Shown here: piece after piece, positions 31,033-40,343 of the stretch | How positions within the stretch are numbered: position 1 is the stretch's first letter | Layout: every line of letters starts with the position of its first letter | Source: an uncultured beta proteobacterium | GTDB taxonomy: Bacteria > Pseudomonadota > Gammaproteobacteria > Burkholderiales > Burkholderiaceae_C | Assembly (NCBI GenBank): GCA_903897005.1 | Contig: CAITZZ010000074.1 | Coordinates: 1 to 51,758, forward strand | Direction: 5' to 3' | DNA length: 51,758 nt | Made by a program: the position numbers and the translations under genes | The notes under the pieces: model-generated | Database searches by the model: none | Told to the model about the DNA's origin: nothing | The model's input: the letters and a program-made list of their open reading frames with translations, nothing else

Positions 31033-32010
31033 ATGCATGCCTGGCTTTGTGAAAACCCTGTGGGCGCCGACGCCCTGACCTGGAAAGAGCTCCCGACGCC
31101 AGAGCCCAAGGCCGGCCAGGTGCTGCTCGAAATCAAGGCCGCCAGCCTGAATTTTCCGGACCTGCTGATCGTGCAGAACAAATACCAGATGAAACCCGCC
31201 CTGCCCTTTGTGCCGGGCTCCGAGTACGCCGGCATCGTGCAGGCGGTGGGCGAAGGCGTCACGCACCTGAAGGTCGGTCAACACGTTGCCTGCCTGTCCG
31301 GCACCGGCGGCTTTGGCACGCACACGCTGGCACCGGCCGCACTGTGCATGCCGCTACCGGACGCTTTTCCGTTTGTCGACGCAGCGGCCTTCATCATGAT
31401 CTACGCCACCTCGCATCACGCCCTGGTGGACCGGGCCCAGCTCAAGGCCGGTGAGACCGTGCTGGTGCTGGGCGCTGCCGGTGGCGTGGGCACTTCGGCC
31501 ATCCAGATTGCCAAGGCTTTTGGTGCCAAGGTGATTGCCGCCGCTTCCACCGATGAAAAATGCGCACTCTGCAAATCCATAGGGGCCGACGCGACCATCA
31601 ACTACAGCAAGGAAAATTTGCGCGATGCCGTCAAGGCACTGACCGACGGCAAAGGCCCTGACGTCATTTACGACCCGGTGGGTGGCGAGCTCGCTGAGCC
31701 GGCCTTTCGCACCATCGCCCGGCGCGGCCGCTACCTGGTCATCGGCTTTGCCGCGGGTGGCGCGATTCCGGCGCTGCCGCTCAACCTGCCGCTGCTTAAA
31801 GGTGCGTCCATCGTCGGCGTCTTCTGGGGCGACTTTGCCAAGCACGAACCCAAAGCGAACGCCCTACTGATGCAGGAAATTGCCAGCATGTACTTTCAGG
31901 GCAAGATCAAACCGGTGATTGACCGCACCATGCCGATGGCCGGACTCAAGGCTGCCTTCGCTCACATGGGCTCGCGCGGCGTCATGGGCAAACTGGTGAT
32001 GGTCAACTGA
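31033..32010 (+). CDS. NADPH:quinone oxidoreductase / zinc-less MDR family alcohol dehydrogenase
   Basis: VLVLGAAGGVGTSAIQIAKAFGAKVIAAAST; PGSEYAGIVQAVGEGV. Confidence 0.9.
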   Translation: MHAWLCENPVGADALTWKELPTPEPKAGQVLLEIKAASLNFPDLLIVQNKYQMKPALPFVPGSEYAGIVQAVGEGVTHLKVGQHVACLSGTGGFGTHTLAPAALCMPLPDAFPFVDAAAFIMIYATSHHALVDRAQLKAGETVLVLGAAGGVGTSAIQIAKAFGAKVIAAASTDEKCALCKSIGADATINYSKENLRDAVKALTDGKGPDVIYDPVGGELAEPAFRTIARRGRYLVIGFAAGGAIPALPLNLPLLKGASIVGVFWGDFAKHEPKANALLMQEIASMYFQGKIKPVIDRTMPMAGLKAAFAHMGSRGVMGKLVMVN

Positions 32011-32015
32011 GCTTC

Positions 32016-32768
32016 TCACCCCGCGCGCCGCAGGGCGCTCTGGCGCCGCTCCTCCTCCCGTGAGTTGTTCTCGATGCTCTGACGCACGAACTCGATATGA
32101 TCTCGCGCCGCTGAAGCTGCCTCCTGCGGCCGGTGTTCGCGGATCGCCTGCCAGATAGCGCGATGCTGCGACTGCAGTTGGTTCCAGCGCTCGGGTCGCG
32201 CATGCAGATGCTCCAGGTTGCCCGCGATATGGCCGTGAATGACGCGCATCAGACTGGCTGTCAGATGCCCTATCAGCACGTTGTGCGATGCCTCGGCGAT
32301 CGCCTGGTGAAACACCACGTCGGCGTCAATGCAAAGCGCAAGATCATCACTTCTGTAGCTTGCTTCCAGGGCTGAGTGCACAGCGTCGAGCCGGCCAATG
32401 TCGACGTCGGTAGCGCGCTCGGCCGCCAGCGCCGCCGCCTGCCTTTCCAGCATCTGCCGAAATTCCAGCAGGTCCCGGTGCAGCAGGGGATGGCCTTTGA
32501 GCATGTCCTGCCAGGGATCGACAAAGTGCGCCTCCAGCCTGTCCGTTACATGGGTTCCACCGCCGTGGCGCGTACTCAACAAGCCTTTGGACACCAATTT
32601 CTGAATCGCCTCCCGCAGAGAAGGCCGCGAAACGCCCAGATCCAGCGCGAGTGCGCGCTCGGGTGGCAGCCGGTCGCCCGGCTTGAGTGAGCCTTCAAGA
32701 ATTCGCTTTTCGAGCTCGGCTGCGACAGTGTCGGACAAACGCGAAGCTGCAGGACGGAGAAGTGACAT
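32016..32768 (-). CDS. GntR/FadR-family regulator (LldR-like), divergent from the lactate operon
   Basis: LKPGDRLPPERALALDLGVSRPSLREAIQKLVSKGLLSTRHGGGTHV wHTH plus FCD-type C-terminal domain. Confidence 0.9.
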   Translation of the reverse strand: MSLLRPAASRLSDTVAAELEKRILEGSLKPGDRLPPERALALDLGVSRPSLREAIQKLVSKGLLSTRHGGGTHVTDRLEAHFVDPWQDMLKGHPLLHRDLLEFRQMLERQAAALAAERATDVDIGRLDAVHSALEASYRSDDLALCIDADVVFHQAIAEASHNVLIGHLTASLMRVIHGHIAGNLEHLHARPERWNQLQSQHRAIWQAIREHRPQEAASAARDHIEFVRQSIENNSREEERRQSALRRAG

Positions 32769-32781
32769 ATCGATCCACAAC

Positions 32782-32798
32782 AATTGGTAAGACCAATT
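32782..32798. promoter_or_regulatory. candidate LldR-type operator 1
   Basis: Perfect inverted repeat AATTGGT-AAG-ACCAATT, just upstream of the regulator start. Confidence 0.7.
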
Positions 32799-32854
32799 TT
32801 ATGACATTTCATTTTGCACGCGTCGATTGCGGGTAATCAGCGGGTAAACCCCTG

Positions 32855-32883
32855 TTGACCACTGGCCTACAGCCATTTACATT
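32855..32883 (+). promoter_or_regulatory. candidate sigma-70 promoter of the lactate operon
   Basis: TTGACC - 17 nt - TACATT. Confidence 0.5.
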
Positions 32884-32891
32884 CTCGACCT

Positions 32892-32906
32892 ATTGGTCTT
32901 ACCACT
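32892..32906. promoter_or_regulatory. candidate LldR-type operator 2
   Basis: ATTGGT-CTT-ACCACT, same TTGGTnnnACCA core, immediately downstream of the predicted -10. Confidence 0.6.
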
Positions 32907-32933
32907 TTACCATTTTAAAGAAACCAGAAACTG

Positions 32934-33740
32934 ATGATAGCGACCCACGCCCCCGGCAGCCGTCAATATCCGTCCAAACCGGCGGATGTCTATTTGTTCG
33001 CCACCTGCCTGGTCGATCAGTTCGTGCCGCAGGCTGGTTTGGATACGGTTCGCCTGCTGGAGCGCGAGGGCATCCGTGTGCATTACCTGGAGCAGCAGAC
33101 CTGCTGTGGCCAACCAGCCCACAGCAGTGGCTTCCCGGAAGAGGCTCGCAAAGTCGCCCTGCAACAACTCAAACTATTCACCGAGCCCTGGCCACTGGTG
33201 GTGCCCTCAGGCTCCTGCGCCGGCATGCTGCATCAGCACTATCCGGCCCTCTTCGCCAACGACCCTGAACTCCACGCAGCGGCCAAAGCACTGGCGGCGC
33301 GAACCTACGAGCTGACCGAGTTCCTGGTCCACGTGATCCACTTCAACCGGCCTGACCGGGGCCCAGCCAGCACCGTGGCCCTGCACACCTCATGCCACGC
33401 GCGGCGCGAAATGGGTTCGCACGAGACCAGCGCCGCCCTGCTCGACAGCCTCTCCAAGGTGACCGTTGTGACCCAAGCCCGAATTGAAGAGTGCTGCGGC
33501 TTTGGCGGCACCTTTGCCATGCGCTACCCGGATATCTCGGAAGCCATCGTCACCGACAAGGTGGCAGCCATCCGCGACAGCGGCGCCCGGCGTGTGGTCA
33601 GCGCCGATTGCGGCTGCCTGCTCAACATCACGGGTCGTGCCGCCAAACAGGATGAAATTTCCGGCCTGGCCGAGCCGACGCTGCCGGGCGAGCACATTGC
33701 CAGCTTCCTGTGGCAACGTACCAACGAAGCAGCGGCATGA
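32934..33740 (+). CDS. lutA: lactate utilization protein A-like (CCG-domain Fe-S subunit)
   Basis: LEQQTCCGQPAHSSGF; IEECCGFGGTFAMRYPDIS. Confidence 0.9.
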   Translation: MIATHAPGSRQYPSKPADVYLFATCLVDQFVPQAGLDTVRLLEREGIRVHYLEQQTCCGQPAHSSGFPEEARKVALQQLKLFTEPWPLVVPSGSCAGMLHQHYPALFANDPELHAAAKALAARTYELTEFLVHVIHFNRPDRGPASTVALHTSCHARREMGSHETSAALLDSLSKVTVVTQARIEECCGFGGTFAMRYPDISEAIVTDKVAAIRDSGARRVVSADCGCLLNITGRAAKQDEISGLAEPTLPGEHIASFLWQRTNEAAA

Positions 33741-34423
33741 GCACGACGACCACTGCGCGCAACAACATTCTGGGTCGGTTGCGCGCCGCTCCCGTCGCCA
33801 CCCTGCCGACACTGCCGGATGTCAAAGCCTGGTTCGATGCGCAGCGCCGCAACGAAGACCTCGGGCAACGCGTCCTGCGACTGCGCGCTGCGATGCAGGC
33901 CGTCAAAACCGAATTCCATGATGTCACGCCAACGGACTGGCCGGACGTGCTGCTGCGTATCGCAGCGGCCAAGGGCATTGGCAATCTGCTGATTGGCAAC
34001 AACACGGCACACGGCGATGCGCTGCAGGCACATCCCTTGGGCAAGCTCCAACTGGTGCATTACGAGCAGCCCATCGAAGCCTGGCGCGACCAGCTGTTTG
34101 ACGGCATTGACGCATCGCTGACCTCGGCGCGCAGTGCCGTTGCAGAAATTGGCAGCATCATCCTGTGGCCTACCCCGTCGGAGCCACGCCTGATGTCTCT
34201 GGTACCGCACATCCACTTCGTGCTACTCGATGCGGCAAGCATTCATTCGGATCTGCACTCGGCCATCACAGCGGAAGGCTGGAGCAGCGGATTGCCCACC
34301 AACGCGCTGCTGATTGGCGGCCCTTCCAAGACCGCCGACATCCAGCAGACACTGGCTTACGGGGCGCATGGGCCTAAGCAACTGATCGTCCTGCTGCGCC
34401 ACGCAAGCGGAGCAGCGTCATGA
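33737..34423 (+). CDS. lutC: lactate utilization protein C-like (LUD domain)
   Basis: MSTTTTARNNILGRLRAA...; LUD-like ALLIGGPSKTADIQQTLAYGAHGPKQLIVLL; 4-nt overlap with lutA. Confidence 0.88.
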   Translation: MSTTTTARNNILGRLRAAPVATLPTLPDVKAWFDAQRRNEDLGQRVLRLRAAMQAVKTEFHDVTPTDWPDVLLRIAAAKGIGNLLIGNNTAHGDALQAHPLGKLQLVHYEQPIEAWRDQLFDGIDASLTSARSAVAEIGSIILWPTPSEPRLMSLVPHIHFVLLDAASIHSDLHSAITAEGWSSGLPTNALLIGGPSKTADIQQTLAYGAHGPKQLIVLLRHASGAAS

Positions 34424-35853
34424 GCAAAGTGATTCCGATTCACCCGATGGACGACTTCAAGGAGCGCAGCCGCAGCGTGCTCAACAACCCCGGGCAGCGC
34501 AGGAATTTTCGCAGCGCCATGGACTTTTTGCAGGCCAAACGCAAGAGCCAGTTCCCGGATCAGACGGAGCTCGAAGGCCTGCGCGAGCTCGGTGCCGCCA
34601 TTCGCCGCTACAGCCTGGCCCATCTGCCACGACTGCTGGAACAACTGGAAGCCAATCTACTAGCCAACGGCATCCAGGTGCACTGGGCCGAGACACCCGA
34701 GCAGGCCAACGCCATCGCCCTGGAAATTGCCCAGCGCGTCAAGGCTCGCCACATCATCAAGGGCAAGTCCATGGTGAGCGAGGAGATCGAGTTCAACCAT
34801 GCCATGGAAGCGGCGGGCATCGAGGCCTTCGAGTCCGACATGGGTGAGTACATCGTGCAGCTCGCAGGCGAGAAGCCCTCGCACATCATCATGCCGGCGA
34901 TCCACAAGACCAAACAGGAAATCGCCGAACTCTTCGCCAGAGAAGTGCCGGGTGTCAGCTACACAGAAGATGTCGACGCCCTGATCCAGATCGGCCGACG
35001 CGTTTTGCGGCGCAAGTTTGCCGACGCCGACATTGGTTTGTCGGGCGTGAATTTCATGGTGGCCGAAACCGGCACGCTGTGCCTGGTTGAGAACGAAGGC
35101 AACGGCCGCATGTGCACCACCGTGCCGCGCGTCCACATCGCCATCACCGGCATCGAGAAGGTGGTGGAAAAGCTCGAACACGTACCCCCGCTCTACAGCC
35201 TGCTGGCGCGCTCGGCCACGGGTCAGTCCGTCACCACCTACTTCAACCTGATCAGCGGACCGCGCAAGCCCGGTGAACTCGACGGCCCTGAAGAAGTGCA
35301 CCTGATCCTGCTCGACAACGGCCGCACGCAGGCCTATGCCGACGAGCAGTTGCGCGCAACGCTGCAATGCATACGCTGCGGCGCCTGTATGAACCACTGC
35401 CCGGTTTACGCGCGCATTGGCGGCCACGCCTATGGCACAACCTACCCTGGGCCGATCGGCGCCATCATCTCGCCCCACCTGCTGGGTCTGCAAAGCACCT
35501 ACCCGCTGACTTTTGCCTCGACGCTTTGTGGCGCCTGCTCCGAGGTCTGCCCGGTCAAGATTCCGATTCCCGACATTCTGGTGCGCCTGCGCAACGAGGC
35601 CATGGCCCAGCCTGACAGCGAAGAGGCCAGCCTGCGCGGCAGCGGCGCCGCACGCACGGTCTCCGGCACTGCGGTCTGGTCGGTCTGGTCGCAGGTTTAC
35701 AGCCGGCTCGGCCTGTACCAGCTGGCCTCCTGGTTCATGAGCCGCGGACGCGCGCTCTCACCCAGCGAGCAGGGTGCCTGGACGCGCAGTCGCACGCCGC
35801 TGGTGCCTGCGCCCAAGCGCCTGCGCGACCTGCTGAAGGAAAGAAAGCAATGA
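34420..35853 (+). CDS. lutB: lactate utilization protein B-like (LUD + 2x[4Fe-4S])
   Basis: CIRCGACMNHCPVYARIGGHAYGTTYPGPIGAIISP; GACSEVCPVKIPIPD. Confidence 0.93.
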   Translation: MSKVIPIHPMDDFKERSRSVLNNPGQRRNFRSAMDFLQAKRKSQFPDQTELEGLRELGAAIRRYSLAHLPRLLEQLEANLLANGIQVHWAETPEQANAIALEIAQRVKARHIIKGKSMVSEEIEFNHAMEAAGIEAFESDMGEYIVQLAGEKPSHIIMPAIHKTKQEIAELFAREVPGVSYTEDVDALIQIGRRVLRRKFADADIGLSGVNFMVAETGTLCLVENEGNGRMCTTVPRVHIAITGIEKVVEKLEHVPPLYSLLARSATGQSVTTYFNLISGPRKPGELDGPEEVHLILLDNGRTQAYADEQLRATLQCIRCGACMNHCPVYARIGGHAYGTTYPGPIGAIISPHLLGLQSTYPLTFASTLCGACSEVCPVKIPIPDILVRLRNEAMAQPDSEEASLRGSGAARTVSGTAVWSVWSQVYSRLGLYQLASWFMSRGRALSPSEQGAWTRSRTPLVPAPKRLRDLLKERKQ

Positions 35854-38630
35854 CTCCCCTGCTCCAGTCGCTTTCAGGCCTCCTGCCTGCCAAACAGGTG
35901 ATCACCGAAAAGCTGCGGCTGCTGGCCTACGGCACCGATGCGAGTTTCTATCGCCTGACGCCGGAAGTCGTCGCCGTTGTCGAGTCCGAGGAACAAGTGC
36001 AGGCCCTGCTGCAGGCGGCGCGCAGCCACGGCAAGCCGGTGACCTTTCGCGCTGGGGGCACCAGCCTGTCGGGGCAAGCCGTCACGGAAAGCGTTCTGGC
36101 CTTGATTGGTGAAGGCTTTGCCAGCTGCGCGATCAGCGCCGACGCCAGCACGGTTCGCGTCGGCCCGGGCATCATCGGTGGCGTGGTCAACGAGCGTCTG
36201 GCACCCTTCGGGCGCAAGATCGGGCCCGACCCGGCTTCCATCAACGCCTGCAAGATCGGCGGCATTGCTGCCAACAACGCCTCCGGCATGTGCTGCGGCA
36301 CCTCACAAAACAGTTACCAGACGCTTTCAGGCATGCGCGTCATTCTGGCCGACGGCTGCCTGCTCGACACCGAAGATCCCGTCTCGGTTGCACAGTTCCG
36401 CCAGAGTCATGCCGAACTGGTGAGCGGGCTTGAGGCTCTGGGCGCAGCCACCCGCGCCGACGACGCACTGGCCGCGCGCATTCGCCACAAGTACCAGATC
36501 AAGAACACCACCGGCTACAGCCTGAACGCCCTGATCGATTTTGAAAATGCCATCGACATCCTGGCGCACGTGATGATTGGCTCCGAAGGCACGCTCGGTT
36601 TCATCTCGCGCATCACTTACCAGACCGTCGTCGAAGACCCATGCAAGGCCAGCGCGCTGGTGTTCTTTGCGGACATAGCGCTCGCCTGCCAGGCCGTGAT
36701 CCGGCTGAAAAAAGAACCGGTCTCTGCCGTTGAACTGCTGGACCGCCCTGCCCTGCGTTCGGTTGAAGACAAGCCCGGCCTGCCACCCGTCATGCGTACG
36801 CTCGGGGTCGACGCTGCAGCCTTGCTGATCGAAGTGCGAGCCCAGACCGAGGCGGCGCTGCAGTTGAAGATCGACGCCTCCATAGCCGCCCTGCAAGGTA
36901 TAGATACCATCGCGCCGCCTGTGTTCTCGACCGATCCCGCGACCTGCGAGATGTACTGGAAAGTGCGCAAGGGCACCTTCCCCTCGGTCGGCGCCATGCG
37001 CCGCGCTGGCACCACGGTCATCATTGAGGACGTCGCCTTTCCGATCGAATCGCTGGCAGCCGCCACGCTGGATCTGCAGGCCCTGCTGCGCCTGCACGGC
37101 TACCACGAGGGCATCATCTTCGGCCACGCGCTTGAAGGCAATCTGCACTTTGTCTTCACGCAGGATTTCTCCGATGCTGCAGAAGTCGAGCGCTATGCGC
37201 GCTTCATGGACGATGTCTGCACACTGGTGGTCGACAAGTATGACGGCTCACTCAAGGCCGAGCACGGCACCGGTCGCAACATGGCGCCCTTTGTGGAAAA
37301 GGAATGGGGCAAGCAGGCGACAGATTTGATGCGCCGCATCAAGCAGTTGTTTGATCCGGAGCAACTGTTGAACCCTGGCGTCATCCTGAACGACGATGCG
37401 CAGGCCCACCTGAAGAACCTCAAACCGATGCCGGCCGCCGAGGCCATCGTCGACCGCTGCATCGAGTGCGGTTTTTGCGAACCACTGTGCCCCTCGCACC
37501 TGCTCACGCTCTCGCCGCGCCAGCGCATCGTCAGCTGGCGCGAGCTGTCGCGCCGCCAAGCCAGCGGCGAAAGCAGCGCCGATGTCGAAGCCGACTTTGC
37601 CTACTACGGCCTGGACACCTGCGCCGGCTGCGGCCTGTGTTCGACCGCCTGCCCGGTGGGTATAGACACCGGCGAACTGACGCGTCTGCTCCGTGGCCGT
37701 GCCATGGGCGCCACACCGCACAAAGTAGCGCAATGGACTGCGGACAACTTTGGCAAGGTAGCCAGCCTGTCGCGCATCGGTCTCACGCTGGGTCACGCAG
37801 CCATCGCGGTGGTGGGCGAGAGCACGGTCGCTCGCCTCTCAGGGGGCAGCTGGAAACGCGGCATGCCGCTGGCCGGCAAGGCCCCCGCTCCGTACCGCGG
37901 TGCGGGCGACCCGGTGGTCTATTTCCCTGCCTGCGGTGGGCGCATCTTTGGCGCCAACAGCAAAAATGAAGCCACGCTGCCCGAGGTCATCATGACCTTG
38001 CTGGTGCGTGCCGGTTACGCGCCACGCCTGCCGGAAGATTTTGACAAACTGTGCTGCGGCCAGATGATGGCCAGCAAAGGCATGGCCAAAGAGGCCGATG
38101 AGATGTCCGACCTTGTCATCGCCGCCTTGCTGAAAGCGGCCGACGACGGCCAGGGCGGCTACTACCCGGTCATCATGGATGCCAGCACCTGCTCGGTGCG
38201 CATGCAAAAGGTGCTGGCCGGGCGTCTGTCCCTGTACGACTTCCACGAGTTCGCGCACGACGCCCTGCTGCCGCGCCTGCGCCTGACGCGAAAAACGGAA
38301 CCGGTGGCCCTGCACATCAATTGCAGTGTGCGCCGCACGGGGTCAGACGCCAAACTGCGCCGAGTGCTGGAAGCCTGCGCGCAGCAGATCGTCGAGCCCG
38401 CCGGTGTCAACTGCTGCGGCTTTGGCGGCGACCGTGGCTTCGTGGTGCCGGAACTCAATGCGCACGCCTTGCGCAAGCTGCACGACGCCCTGCCAAGCAA
38501 TTGCTGCGAGGGTGTCTCCACCAACCGCACTTGCGAGATCGGTCTGACCGCCGAGACCGGCCGACCCTATCGTTCCATTGCCTATCTGCTGGAGGAGTGC
38601 AGCCGCCAGGAACTGGCTGCGCCTTGTTGA
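35850..38630 (+). CDS. FAD-linked oxidase with Fe-S/CCG domains, D-lactate dehydrogenase (Dld-II) type
   Basis: FRAGGTSLSGQAV FAD_binding_4; CIECGFCEPLCPS and CAGCGLCSTACPVGIDTG ferredoxin motifs; CCGFGGDRGF CCG motif. Confidence 0.88.
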   Translation: MTPLLQSLSGLLPAKQVITEKLRLLAYGTDASFYRLTPEVVAVVESEEQVQALLQAARSHGKPVTFRAGGTSLSGQAVTESVLALIGEGFASCAISADASTVRVGPGIIGGVVNERLAPFGRKIGPDPASINACKIGGIAANNASGMCCGTSQNSYQTLSGMRVILADGCLLDTEDPVSVAQFRQSHAELVSGLEALGAATRADDALAARIRHKYQIKNTTGYSLNALIDFENAIDILAHVMIGSEGTLGFISRITYQTVVEDPCKASALVFFADIALACQAVIRLKKEPVSAVELLDRPALRSVEDKPGLPPVMRTLGVDAAALLIEVRAQTEAALQLKIDASIAALQGIDTIAPPVFSTDPATCEMYWKVRKGTFPSVGAMRRAGTTVIIEDVAFPIESLAAATLDLQALLRLHGYHEGIIFGHALEGNLHFVFTQDFSDAAEVERYARFMDDVCTLVVDKYDGSLKAEHGTGRNMAPFVEKEWGKQATDLMRRIKQLFDPEQLLNPGVILNDDAQAHLKNLKPMPAAEAIVDRCIECGFCEPLCPSHLLTLSPRQRIVSWRELSRRQASGESSADVEADFAYYGLDTCAGCGLCSTACPVGIDTGELTRLLRGRAMGATPHKVAQWTADNFGKVASLSRIGLTLGHAAIAVVGESTVARLSGGSWKRGMPLAGKAPAPYRGAGDPVVYFPACGGRIFGANSKNEATLPEVIMTLLVRAGYAPRLPEDFDKLCCGQMMASKGMAKEADEMSDLVIAALLKAADDGQGGYYPVIMDASTCSVRMQKVLAGRLSLYDFHEFAHDALLPRLRLTRKTEPVALHINCSVRRTGSDAKLRRVLEACAQQIVEPAGVNCCGFGGDRGFVVPELNAHALRKLHDALPSNCCEGVSTNRTCEIGLTAETGRPYRSIAYLLEECSRQELAAPC

Positions 38631-38674
38631 TTTTGTTCAGGGATTTATTCATTATTTTTTAAGAGGAAATTCAG

Positions 38675-40336
38675 ATGGTTTGGCAACAAGTTTATGACCC
38701 GTTTCACAGCATGGCGCTGTCGACGCTGGCAGCGGCGATACCCGTCGCAGTGATGCTGATAGGGCTCGGTTTTTTGCATCTCAAGGCGCACATCGCCGCC
38801 GCTGCCGGTCTGGCCGCGGCGCTGCTGATCGCGATCATTGGCTATGGCATGCCGCCCGAGATGGCAGCCAAGGCGGCCATTCTGGGTGGCCTGACGGGTC
38901 TGATGCCGATCGGCTGGATCGTGCTCAACATCATCTTCCTGCACCAACTCACCGAGCAAAGCGGCTCGTTCAAGGTGTTGCAGGATTCGATTGCCGGCAT
39001 CACCGAAGACCGGCGTCTGCAACTGTTGCTGATTGCCTTTGCCTTTGGCGCCTTCTTTGAAGGTGCAGCCGGCTTCGGCACGCCGGTTGCCGTGACGGCA
39101 GCGATCCTGATTGGCCTGGGCTTTTCGCCGCTCGCCGCATCCGGCCTGAGCCTGATCGCCAACACCGCGCCGGTCGCCTATGGCGCACTCGGTACGCCGG
39201 TCATCACGCTGGCCAAGGTGCACGGCTACGACCTGATGGCGCTGTCGTCCATGATCGGTAGGCAACTGCCCTTCTTCTCTTTGCTGGTGCCGTTCTGGCT
39301 GATCTGGGCCTTTGCCGGCCGCAAGGGCATGATGCAAATCTGGCCAGCGATTCTGGTAACAGGCCTGAGCTTCGCCATCCCGCAGTTTCTGGTGTCCAAC
39401 TACATGGGGCCGGAACTGGTGGACGTCATCGCAGCGCTGGTCTCCATGACCTGCCTGGTGCTTTTTCTGCGCGTCTGGCAACCCAAGGAAGTCTGGCGCT
39501 CGGTCTCGCTCAAGGGTCATGAAGCGGACGGTGGCACGGCACAGGCTCCGGTTGCCATCAAGCAGCATCCGCGCGCCGATGTGATCCGCGCCTGGGTGCC
39601 CTGGATCATCCTCACGGTGTTTGTCTTTGCCTGGGGCCTGCCCTCCGTCAAGACCTTCTTCAACGGCATCTTTGCGCCCGCTTTCCCAATGGAAGGCCTG
39701 CACCAGATGGTTGAAAAAGTGGCGCCGGCGGTTTCCAAACCGACCAAGGAAGGTGCGATCTACGTCTTTGGCTTGCTCTCAGCCACCGGCACCGGCATTC
39801 TGCTGGCGGCACTGGTTGGTGGGTTGACGCTGAAGTTCAGCATCGGCCAACTGATCGGCGCCTACGGCCGCACGCTGTGGCTGGTCCGCTACTCGCTGCT
39901 GACCATCGTCCTGATGCTCGGCCTGGGAACGCTCACACGTTACTCGGGTCTGGACACCACGCTCGGCCTGGCCTTTGCCACCACCGGCTTCCTCTATCCC
40001 TTCTTCGGCACCTTGATGGGCTGGCTTGGCGTCGCGCTGACCGGATCCGACACTGCCAGCAACGTGCTGTTTGGTGGCATGCAAAAAGTCGCAGCCGAGC
40101 AGCTCGGTCTGTCGCCCAACCTGATGGGTGCAGCCAACAGTTCGGGCGGTGTGATGGGCAAGATGATCGATGCACAGTCGATTGTGGTGGCCTCTACGGC
40201 GACACGCTGGTTTAACCACGAAGGCGACATCCTGCGCTACGTGTTCTTCCACTCGATCGCTCTGGCCAGCCTGGTTGGCATTTTTGTCACGCTGCAGGCG
40301 TACGTCTGGCCCTTTACCGCCATGGTCGTCAAATAG
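38675..40336 (+). CDS. lctP: L-lactate permease LctP/LldP family
   Basis: Hydrophobic 553-aa protein; GAFFEGAAGFGTPVAVTAAILIGLGF, GSDTASNVLFGGMQ. Confidence 0.95.
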   Translation: MVWQQVYDPFHSMALSTLAAAIPVAVMLIGLGFLHLKAHIAAAAGLAAALLIAIIGYGMPPEMAAKAAILGGLTGLMPIGWIVLNIIFLHQLTEQSGSFKVLQDSIAGITEDRRLQLLLIAFAFGAFFEGAAGFGTPVAVTAAILIGLGFSPLAASGLSLIANTAPVAYGALGTPVITLAKVHGYDLMALSSMIGRQLPFFSLLVPFWLIWAFAGRKGMMQIWPAILVTGLSFAIPQFLVSNYMGPELVDVIAALVSMTCLVLFLRVWQPKEVWRSVSLKGHEADGGTAQAPVAIKQHPRADVIRAWVPWIILTVFVFAWGLPSVKTFFNGIFAPAFPMEGLHQMVEKVAPAVSKPTKEGAIYVFGLLSATGTGILLAALVGGLTLKFSIGQLIGAYGRTLWLVRYSLLTIVLMLGLGTLTRYSGLDTTLGLAFATTGFLYPFFGTLMGWLGVALTGSDTASNVLFGGMQKVAAEQLGLSPNLMGAANSSGGVMGKMIDAQSIVVASTATRWFNHEGDILRYVFFHSIALASLVGIFVTLQAYVWPFTAMVVK

Positions 40337-40343
40337 CGATCTG

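Noticed and set aside
38645-39703. 352-aa minus strand ORF
   Set aside because: Antisense to lctP; shadow ORF.
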